Source: Chitinophagaceae bacterium (GTDB taxonomy: Bacteria; Bacteroidota; Bacteroidia; Chitinophagales; Chitinophagaceae). From it: DNA of 5,458 bases. The position numbers and the translations under genes were made by a program. Below are positions 1-5,458 of this stretch, in pieces; positions within the stretch are counted from its first letter, which is position 1; the number at the start of each line of letters is the position of its first letter. The notes beneath the pieces were generated by a model that did not search any database, was not told where the DNA came from, and saw nothing but the letters and a program-made list of their open reading frames with translations. The DNA is taken from the NCBI GenBank assembly GCA_947468255.1, contig CANIMM010000219.1, forward strand, positions 1 to 5,458, given 5' to 3'.

Positions 1-418
1 GCAACTAAGCAAAAGGACTGCATAAAAATTAGAGAAAACATAATTTTCTTCAATAGCCTAATAGTCATTGTGGGGTAATAATTTTGTGAATAATAAAAGG
101 ATGTTTTAAACAAAGTGAAGATATCATTTTTAGCTTACATACGATTGAAAATTGCACTAAAAATAGCGGGGATTGAATGTATTGTGGAAAACATCTTATT
201 ATCAATTAAAAATGCCAACTTTGAATCATCTAATTGGATGTATTTGGGGATAAAATTGTAGTATTGATGAGTCTTTCAAGTCATTTATATTTATTTTTCT
301 TACATGTAAACCTTTTTTTTTAATGTGCTCTGTGTCAAAAATAATTAAGAATGGAATATTGATCAATATCGTTCATTCTATCGCTAAACTTTCTAGTACC
401 TATCAATCAAATTTACGC
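1..418. other. AT-rich left intergenic region, no supported gene
   Basis: I see no convincing gene here on either strand. A 25-codon stretch is open from base 1 to a TAA at 76-78, but it is short and shows no recognisable ending of a known protein. A small hairpin (AGAAAA at 33-38, TTTTCT at 44-49) could be the remains of a terminator for something to the left, but its stem is too short to call. The region most likely carries the control sequences of the GH20 gene. A 10-bp perfect palindrome, TTACATGTAA, sits at 300-309, just after the candidate promoter. Confidence 0.6.
264..293 (+). promoter_or_regulatory. Candidate Bacteroidetes-type promoter for the GH20 gene
   Basis: TTG at 264-266 is followed after 19 bases by TATATTTA at 286-293. 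This matches seven of eight positions of the Bacteroidetes -7 consensus TAnnTTTG with a -33 TTG at the usual spacing. Transcription would start near 300, leaving about 120 bases before the ATG at 419. In DNA this AT-rich, such a match can arise by chance. Confidence 0.3.
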
Positions 419-2584
419 ATGAAATATACCTACTTATTTATTTTAGTTTTTATGATGTCAATAGCAGCGAAAGCCCAGCAAACTGATATTATGCCCGTGC
501 CAACTTCTGTAGTTTTGAATAAAACTAATTTTCGTCTATCTCCCAATTTTTCAATTGCCATAACTGGAGTAGCTGATGAAAGATTATACAAGGAGGCTAG
601 CCGATTTTTTCAACGGTTGTCGGAAAGAACCGGTCTGTTTTTTACAACTTGGAATGTTACCAAAGAAAATGTAAATCCACTGTCTTCTCTTCAGATTCAC
701 TCCAACAAAAAAGGGGTGGTTCAACTAAATATGGAAGAGTCATATGAGCTAGTGGTAGACGATTCGAAAATATCTATTAAAGCGCAAACTGATATTGGTG
801 CAATCAGGGGTTTAGAAACACTTTTACAACTGATCGCATCTGATCAGAAGGGATTTTATTTCAAGGGGGCAACCATCCAAGATTCACCACGGTTTGCTTG
901 GAGGGGATTATTGATTTCACAACCCTATCATTTTATGCCTATGGAGGTGATAAAAAGAACCTTGGATGCTATGGCAATGGTAAAAATGAATGTATTGCAT
1001 TTGTACATTAGTGACGACCAGGGCTATACCATCGAATCAAAAGTTTTTCCAAAACTTCATCAACAAGCTTCGGGTGGAAATTATTTTACTCAAGTACAAA
1101 TAGCAGAGATCATTGACTATGCTGATCAACGTGGAATAAGAATAGTGCCTGAGATCGATTTGCCTGGACATTCAACTGCTATTCTAACTGCATTTCCTGA
1201 ATTGGCCTCCATTCAAAGAGACTATAAGTTGCAAGACCATTGGGGTGTTTTTGATCCCACCATTAATCCTACCAAGGAAAAAAACTATCGCTTTCTAGAT
1301 ACGTTGCTTACCGAAGTTGCCTCCTTATTTCCAGATCATTATTTTCATATTGGTGGTGATGAAAATACTGGAAAGGATTGGGCTAAAAGCGACAGTATCC
1401 AGACTTTTATGAAAGCAAATGGTCTTTCAAGTACTGTGGCCCTGCAAAATTATTTTAACAAACATATTCAGCTTATTCTTCAACGATCCGGAAAAACCGT
1501 TGTTGGTTGGGACGAAATTTTGATGAAAAAAATGGATGACACTACTGCAAAAGCCCATTTTGAAAAAGGGGAGTTTGACCAATTGATAGAGCAGGATGTA
1601 CCCAAAGATATTGTGGTGCAGTCATGGCGTGGAATGGAAGCGCTTTTATCCTCCGCCAAAAACGGCTATAAAAGCATTCTGTCCAAAGGGTATTATATTG
1701 ATCTGGTTCAGCCAACTGCCTATCACTATTTAAATGATCCTATTCCTTTTCGAAATAAAGTCATTACTCCAGATAGTGAAGCCAATCTAAATAGATTTGA
1801 ATCTGAAATCATAAAAAAAATAGAGAAGGGTGAAAAAATACTCACACCAAAGGAGGAGGAACTGATAATTGGGGGAGAGGCAACCATGTGGACGGAACAT
1901 GTATCAGCTGAAACAATTGATTCAAGAATATGGCCAAGGACAGCGGCGATTGCTGAAAGATTATGGTCGCCCGCTACCGTTAGGGATGTAGATGATATGT
2001 ATCGACGACTAGATATGATATCTATTCAGTTGGAATGGGTTGGTTCAACCCATTTAAAAAACAAAGAAATGATGTTGAGGCGTATTGCAGGTTCTGAAAA
2101 TATTCAAGCACTTGAAAATGTAGTTGACTTTATTGAACCTATAAAAGGATACAAAAGAAATGATGCCGATAATTTCACAAAATATTCACCCTATTCACTG
2201 TTGGTTGATATTGCCGTACCAGATCCTTCTCCTTTGCGCGCATTGAATAAGTTATTAGACTCATTATTAACCAACCCTTCTGCGTCGTTAATACAAAAAC
2301 TTTCTAGTCAATTGCATTTCTGGCAAAGCAATCATTTAATCGTTCAAAAAATGGCCATCAACCATCCTTTACTTGCTACGATACTAACTCATTCAGCTTC
2401 CCTTCATACAATATCCAAATACACCCTTGAGTTTTTGGATATGAAGGAGCATCAACAATCTCCTAGTCATCAGTGGATTAAACAGTACCTGCATTTAATG
2501 GATGAATCTATGAAACCATCAGGGTATTGTGAATTATTGATAGGGGAGTCATTAAAAAAATTCGTAGCCAACTATAAAAAATAA
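419..2584 (+). CDS. Exported GH20 beta-N-acetylhexosaminidase, variant substrate pocket
   Basis: This 721-residue enzyme should remove terminal N-acetylhexosamine from glycans by substrate-assisted retaining hydrolysis outside the cytoplasm. I start it at 419 because a signal peptide begins there (MKYTYLFILVF..., likely cut after A19 in AKA-QQ); the frame is open back to an ATG at 323, but those 32 extra codons look non-coding. Residues 20-150 form the GH20b-type N-terminal domain and about 160-530 the catalytic barrel. The catalytic pair is D314-E315 in HIGGDE. Other retained pocket residues are D199/D200, H251 (PGH), W364, W403, Y426, D428, W491 and E493. The usual DxxRH motif reads S167-Q-P-Y170-H171, so the sugar-binding arginine is tyrosine. 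The remaining C-terminal segment (about 540-721) matches the extension I recall for this subfamily, so the gene looks full length. No Shine-Dalgarno sequence precedes the ATG. Family call is firm; exact substrate is open. Confidence 0.93.
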   Translation: MKYTYLFILVFMMSIAAKAQQTDIMPVPTSVVLNKTNFRLSPNFSIAITGVADERLYKEASRFFQRLSERTGLFFTTWNVTKENVNPLSSLQIHSNKKGVVQLNMEESYELVVDDSKISIKAQTDIGAIRGLETLLQLIASDQKGFYFKGATIQDSPRFAWRGLLISQPYHFMPMEVIKRTLDAMAMVKMNVLHLYISDDQGYTIESKVFPKLHQQASGGNYFTQVQIAEIIDYADQRGIRIVPEIDLPGHSTAILTAFPELASIQRDYKLQDHWGVFDPTINPTKEKNYRFLDTLLTEVASLFPDHYFHIGGDENTGKDWAKSDSIQTFMKANGLSSTVALQNYFNKHIQLILQRSGKTVVGWDEILMKKMDDTTAKAHFEKGEFDQLIEQDVPKDIVVQSWRGMEALLSSAKNGYKSILSKGYYIDLVQPTAYHYLNDPIPFRNKVITPDSEANLNRFESEIIKKIEKGEKILTPKEEELIIGGEATMWTEHVSAETIDSRIWPRTAAIAERLWSPATVRDVDDMYRRLDMISIQLEWVGSTHLKNKEMMLRRIAGSENIQALENVVDFIEPIKGYKRNDADNFTKYSPYSLLVDIAVPDPSPLRALNKLLDSLLTNPSASLIQKLSSQLHFWQSNHLIVQKMAINHPLLATILTHSASLHTISKYTLEFLDMKEHQQSPSHQWIKQYLHLMDESMKPSGYCELLIGESLKKFVANYKK

Positions 2585-2608
2585 AGCTCAAGGGTAATTC
2601 AAAACCAA

Positions 2609-2648
2609 ATGGCCTTTTATACTTAATTGATCAAGTATAAAAGGCCAT
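2609..2648. terminator. Perfect 16-bp inverted repeat, likely bidirectional terminator
   Basis: The arms ATGGCCTTTTATACTT (2609-2624) and AAGTATAAAAGGCCAT (2633-2648) are exactly complementary around an 8-base loop. AACC (2603-2606) and GGTT (2649-2652) could extend the stem past a two-base bulge. It lies 24 bases after the GH20 stop and 54 bases after the stop of the converging membrane-protein gene, which is where a shared terminator is expected. The T-run after the stem is weak on the plus strand and somewhat better on the minus strand (TTTGGTTTTG). Confidence 0.8.
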
Positions 2649-2702
2649 GGTTGTAATTTATATTTCTTGAAATGTAAATCCTACAATCTGTTTCTTTTTT
2701 TA

Positions 2703-3818
2703 TTATACTCGTAAGAAGATTTTTTTGCGGTACATGATATAAAGGACAGACCATTGTACCAATACATAGCAGATTGCCAAAATAACTATGTCATAAGGGG
2801 TTCCCACCAATTGCCCTAGCCATTTGAAGAGGCCAACAGTAGAATATTTCCATTCAATAAAATGTTCAGATAAATAAATAAAGATAGAGTTCATACCAAT
2901 TATCCTAAAGAAAAAAGACCATTTTTTATACCCCTTTACATCGATTACATAATAAAATAGCGCTAACAAAATAAGGCTATAACCTCCCACATTCATTGCA
3001 AAAGAACTTGTCCATAAATTTTTATTGAAGGGCAAAACCAGATTCCATAAATGAGCAACGCCAATAAATAGGAAGCCTAGTATAGCCATTGATAGTGACT
3101 TTTTAGCCGGATCCATTTTACTATTCTTTAAAAAATTACCCGTAAGAATACCTAGTAACCCTGTTGCAATTGCGGGAATAGTGGATACTAAACCTTCAGG
3201 ATCATGAATTTTTAAATAAAGTCTGCCTGGCATGATCATCCGATCTAAATAAGAAACGACATTCCCTTCCATGCTAAGATCTCCTGCAGGAAAACCTGGG
3301 GCCGAACCAAACATCAGCAACATCCAATAACCAATCAGTATTGCAGTAAACCATATCATTTGTGATCTTTCCTTCGCGAAGATATAAATGATATTAGCAA
3401 ACATATAGGCAAGGCCGATACGGCCAAGTACACTTCCAAATCGAATTTCAGACAGCGGTTGTATTTGAAGTCCATTATTGTAAATGACGCCAATCAAAAC
3501 CAATGTTAATCCTCTTTTAACAACTCTAAATAATAAATCTCTTTTCGACGAACCTTTCTCCTTCTCTCGGCCTACAGAAAATGGAGTTGCAACGCCCGCC
3601 AAGAAAAGAAAGAGTGGAAAAATAAGGTCATACAAATTGAATCCATTCCATGCTGGGTGGGATAATTCAGAAGATACAGCCCCCCAAAAAGGAGACCCAG
3701 TAGCCTTAAATAAATTATGAAAAATTTCTTCGGCTCCCATAATCCAGAACATGTCAAATCCTCGAAGTGCATCTAAGGAATAAAGCCTATCAGGCTGTGT
3801 TTTGTTGGCAGTGGACAT
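2703..3818 (-). CDS. NagX-like DUF5009/COG4299 membrane protein (HGSNAT-related)
   Basis: A 371-residue inner-membrane protein with roughly ten hydrophobic segments (about 20-37, 61-82, 102-118, 127-147, 153-171, 212-230, 241-262, 272-293, 301-318, 343-363). The opening RLYSLDALRGFDMFWIM and the SHPAWNGFNLYDLIFP block (53-68) are typical of the family related to human heparan-alpha-glucosaminide N-acetyltransferase. H54 lines up with the His assigned as its acetyl-accepting residue. DPEGLVSTIPAIATGLLG (207-224), NKNLWTSSF (265-273) and GMNSIFIYL (308-316) are further family blocks. Bacterial members are often called NagX and proposed to carry GlcNAc across the inner membrane; whether this one transports, acetylates, or both cannot be told from sequence. 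It converges on the GH20 gene, which fits amino-sugar uptake. Length looks complete, the ATG at 3818 follows a short AT-rich leader, and no Shine-Dalgarno sequence is seen. Confidence 0.88.
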   Translation of the reverse strand: MSTANKTQPDRLYSLDALRGFDMFWIMGAEEIFHNLFKATGSPFWGAVSSELSHPAWNGFNLYDLIFPLFLFLAGVATPFSVGREKEKGSSKRDLLFRVVKRGLTLVLIGVIYNNGLQIQPLSEIRFGSVLGRIGLAYMFANIIYIFAKERSQMIWFTAILIGYWMLLMFGSAPGFPAGDLSMEGNVVSYLDRMIMPGRLYLKIHDPEGLVSTIPAIATGLLGILTGNFLKNSKMDPAKKSLSMAILGFLFIGVAHLWNLVLPFNKNLWTSSFAMNVGGYSLILLALFYYVIDVKGYKKWSFFFRIIGMNSIFIYLSEHFIEWKYSTVGLFKWLGQLVGTPYDIVILAICYVLVQWSVLYIMYRKKIFLRV

Positions 3819-3852
3819 AGTGATGTTGTTTAGATTTTATAAGTCGATCGTT

Positions 3853-3883
3853 AAAAAATAAAATGAAAAACTAATATTTTCAA
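3853..3883 (-). promoter_or_regulatory. Candidate promoter for the NagX-like gene
   Basis: Read on the minus strand, TTG (3883-3881) is followed after 20 bases by TATTTTTT (3860-3853), seven of eight matches to TAnnTTTG at Bacteroidetes spacing. Transcription would start near 3846, about 28 bases before the ATG. A CGATCG palindrome lies at 3845-3850 over the predicted start. AT-rich background makes a chance match possible. Confidence 0.3.
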
Positions 3884-3993
3884 GTTTGAAGTTAAGTTGC
3901 TTTCTGCTATTTCACAGTATTTTTTATCCACGTTTTTGCATGAATGCAAAGCAAGTAGGCGATTGTACAAAGGATAGTTTACATAATTACTAC

Positions 3994-4041
3994 CAAAAAA
4001 TGAATAGAAAATATTCGATGGAATTCACCATTCATTTTTTG
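3994..4041 (-). terminator. 12-bp inverted repeat downstream of the sialidase-like gene
   Basis: CAAAAAATGAAT (3994-4005) and ATTCATTTTTTG (4030-4041) are perfect complements separated by 24 bases. The spacer contains a smaller ATTC/GAAT hairpin and a GAATTC site. The element starts 38 bases after the stop of the minus-strand gene at 4079, and its A6...T6 arms resemble a low-GC intrinsic terminator. If it works as one, the sialidase-like gene and the NagX-like gene are separate transcription units. A role as a protein-binding site upstream of the NagX-like gene is the alternative. Confidence 0.5.
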
Positions 4042-4078
4042 CTGGTTTGAGCGCTTTCAAATAAACTCTATTTAGTAT

Positions 4079-5167
4079 TTATTTGATGAGATCTTTTTTA
4101 GTACCCATCCAAAATGCAATGTTTTTTCTTTGCCAGGTATAGCATACGGCAACGGTGTCACCGAAACTGATAAGTCCTGGATAGGAAAATTCATCATCCC
4201 CTTTTCCTTTTTCTATTGATAAATTATGTGGCCAAGTGATTCCATTGTCGTACGAAACACCGAGTAATAAAGGTGCTCGGTCGCCATCATTTCTGTTATC
4301 GGGGTTATATGCCAGAATCAAAATATTACCCGCAAGCTGGGTAATATCTACACCACTATTTGGATTAGGAAGGCTAGTTTTATAAATGGGTGCCCAAGTT
4401 TTTCCATAATCCTTAGAATCGCTGCGACAAATAATTCCTAATTCACTTCGTATCAGCATATGAACATAACCTGGTTTCGATTCCCATAGGGTAGGTTGAA
4501 TCAACTCTTTCTTTAATAAACTAGTATCGGCTAATTGTAAGTAGGGGGTTGCTTTCCAAGTTTTACCATTGTCTTCACTTCGGTCAGTAAAAACATGATA
4601 GCCATGGTATTCATGCGAAGCACCTGCAAGCCAACTGCCATTTGATAAAACAATTGGTTTACTGCGTACCGGCCCTCTACCACCTTTATCTCCTTTTACC
4701 AGTTCTTGTGCATCCGACCAGCTATCTCCATTATCGTTCGATGTTTTGACCCAGGTTTCCCAGTGTTCAATTTCCTTTCCTACTTTAAAAAATAAAAATA
4801 TTTTCCCATCGGGTGATTGAAAAAGTACTGGATTCCAATGTGCATCGTTTCTGATTTTAGCTACTTGCTTTGGCGCAGACCAATGATGTGGCTTACCTTT
4901 TACCATCCAGATGCCTACATTGTTATTTTTTTCTTTTTCACCTGCAAACCAAGCTACCAGAAAATTATTATCCTTTAGTTTAACTAGGGTAGAAGCATGG
5001 CATTCCTTAAATGGGGGATTGGGGCCGGCAACAAAATCTTTGATAGGTAAGCTATCGAGTTCAATAGGTTGATGGATGGTATTGCCGTTTTTAGTCTTTG
5101 CGTTTCTGTTACAATTGGATAGGGCAAAAATCAATAGTAGTAAAATCAGACAATCATTTTTTTTCAT
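4079..5167 (-). CDS. Exported sialidase-like BNR/Asp-box beta-propeller protein
   Basis: A 362-residue protein of the sialidase-like superfamily (BNR_2 / COG4692 'predicted neuraminidase' type). The N-terminus MKKNDCLILLLLIFALSNC is a lipoprotein-like signal with candidate anchor cysteine C19; Asn at the position before it is unusual, so lipidation is probable, not certain. Four Asp-boxes of the form SxDxGxxW start at S143, S197, S251 and S305, and a worn copy ends at W96. Family blocks ECHASTLVKL (55-64) and WNPVLF (111-116) agree with this call. I find no FRIP/YRIP motif, so true sialic-acid cleavage should not be assumed; related propellers act on other sugars. The long spacer and hairpin after it suggest it is not co-transcribed with the NagX-like gene. 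No Shine-Dalgarno sequence precedes the ATG. Fold call is strong, substrate unknown. Confidence 0.85.
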   Translation of the reverse strand: MKKNDCLILLLLIFALSNCNRNAKTKNGNTIHQPIELDSLPIKDFVAGPNPPFKECHASTLVKLKDNNFLVAWFAGEKEKNNNVGIWMVKGKPHHWSAPKQVAKIRNDAHWNPVLFQSPDGKIFLFFKVGKEIEHWETWVKTSNDNGDSWSDAQELVKGDKGGRGPVRSKPIVLSNGSWLAGASHEYHGYHVFTDRSEDNGKTWKATPYLQLADTSLLKKELIQPTLWESKPGYVHMLIRSELGIICRSDSKDYGKTWAPIYKTSLPNPNSGVDITQLAGNILILAYNPDNRNDGDRAPLLLGVSYDNGITWPHNLSIEKGKGDDEFSYPGLISFGDTVAVCYTWQRKNIAFWMGTKKDLIK

Positions 5168-5258
5168 TTGATGTGATTTTTATTATGAAAAAATTAATTT
5201 GAATTAGATTGAATCTTGAGCTGCAACGGTAATAAAAATATGATCTCCCTCAAATAAA

Positions 5259-5301
5259 GAAGCCTTGCCAAATAACCAGAAAGTCATTGTGACAAGGCTT
5301 C
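5259..5301 (-). terminator. Hairpin with T-rich tail after the right-edge gene
   Basis: GAAGCCTTG (5259-5267) and CAAGGCTTC (5293-5301) form a perfect 9-bp stem, and inner bases (CA-AAT against ATT-G-TG) can extend it with a bulge. Read on the minus strand, the stem is followed directly by TTTATTTG, as expected for an intrinsic terminator. It lies about 50 bases after the stop at 5354 and about 90 bases before the start of the sialidase-like gene, so it probably ends the transcript of the right-edge gene. Confidence 0.7.
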
Positions 5302-5353
5302 AATAGTATGTTAACTATTTTTTCTGCGATACTTATACAGTATCAATCAGTTT

Positions 5354-5458
5354 TTACCAAGGTTTTCCAGTTCCTTGAAGCAACCAGCTCTTAGACCAAG
5401 GGCTATTTTTGCCATCAGGTCCAACATAACTTGATTCTTCCAATTTATTAATGGCTGC
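5354..5458 (-). CDS. C-terminal end of an unidentified minus-strand gene (partial)
   Basis: The minus strand is open from the window edge to a TAA at 5354-5356, giving 34 residues that end in WLLQGTGKPW. The reading has a protein-like composition (a charged KLEE helix, then a GPDGKNSPWSKSW loop) and is followed at a sensible distance by a terminator-like hairpin, which is why I treat it as real. I do not recognise the family. It lacks the ending I would expect of SusD or of N-acetylneuraminate lyase, but 34 residues are too few to exclude much. It lies upstream of the sialidase-like gene on the same strand and may belong to the same glycan-use locus. Confidence 0.6.
   Translation of the reverse strand, partial: AAINKLEESSYVGPDGKNSPWSKSWLLQGTGKPW

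Noticed and set aside
1..78. Possible C-terminal end of a gene entering from the left
   Set aside because: Only 25 codons are open before TAA and the translation is not recognisable; a stretch this short is common by chance.
79..86. TAATTTTG, a full match to the Bacteroidetes -7 box TAnnTTTG
   Set aside because: No -33 TTG lies at the expected 19-21 base spacing, and it is about 330 bases before the GH20 start, so the pair at 264-293 is preferred.
323..418. Extension of the GH20 gene to an upstream ATG at 323
   Set aside because: The 32 added residues show no family similarity and would bury the clear signal peptide that begins at 419. An ATG directly followed by a signal peptide is the better start.
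3484..3720. Plus-strand open frame of 78 codons
   Set aside because: It lies wholly inside the NagX-like gene on the opposite strand and has no recognisable domain or promoter; it is a shadow frame.
3572..3772. Minus-strand open frame of 66 codons
   Set aside because: It overlaps the NagX-like gene in another frame; its hydrophobic composition is explained by the overlapping membrane-protein codons.
1..5458. Mobile element, CRISPR array, tRNA or rRNA gene
   Set aside because: No transposase or integrase, no regularly spaced direct DNA repeats, and no stretch resembling a tRNA or rRNA was seen on either strand.

Overview
The window looks like chromosomal DNA from a Bacteroidetes bacterium, probably a free-living sugar-scavenging relative of the Chitinophagaceae. 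The evidence is low-GC DNA, TAA stop codons on every gene, start codons without a Shine-Dalgarno sequence, candidate promoters of the TTG/TAnnTTTG type, an exported GH20 enzyme of a type I recall from Bacteroidetes and Acidobacteria, and an N-terminal lipoprotein-like signal. The phylum is a fairly safe inference; the genus is not.

Layout from left to right. Positions 1-418 are AT-rich and hold no convincing gene, with a candidate promoter near 264-293. Positions 419-2584 (+) encode an exported GH20 beta-N-acetylhexosaminidase. It converges on a multi-pass membrane protein at 2703-3818 (-), a DUF5009/COG4299 protein (NagX-like, related to heparan-alpha-glucosaminide N-acetyltransferase). Between the two lies a perfect 16-bp inverted repeat that probably terminates transcription from both sides. 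A 260-bp spacer with a candidate promoter and another long inverted repeat follows. Positions 4079-5167 (-) encode an exported, probably lipid-anchored, sialidase-like beta-propeller protein. A hairpin with a T-rich tail at 5259-5301 separates it from the C-terminal end of a further minus-strand gene (5354-5458) that leaves the window.

The common theme is scavenging of amino-sugar glycans. The GH20 enzyme would remove terminal N-acetylhexosamine in the periplasm or outside the cell, the NagX-like protein would move or acetylate the amino sugar at the inner membrane, and the sialidase-like protein would act on another glycan bond. This link is inferred from family knowledge and proximity. No SusC/SusD pair or regulator is visible.

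The most interesting point is in the GH20 enzyme. The catalytic Asp-Glu pair and most substrate-binding residues are intact, but the arginine that normally grips O3/O4 of the terminal sugar is a tyrosine, and nearby conserved residues are also changed. The enzyme may therefore recognise a modified or extended sugar. The second notable point is the exact 54-residue period of the Asp-boxes in the sialidase-like protein. I see no CRISPR array, mobile element, RNA gene or clearly new multi-gene system.
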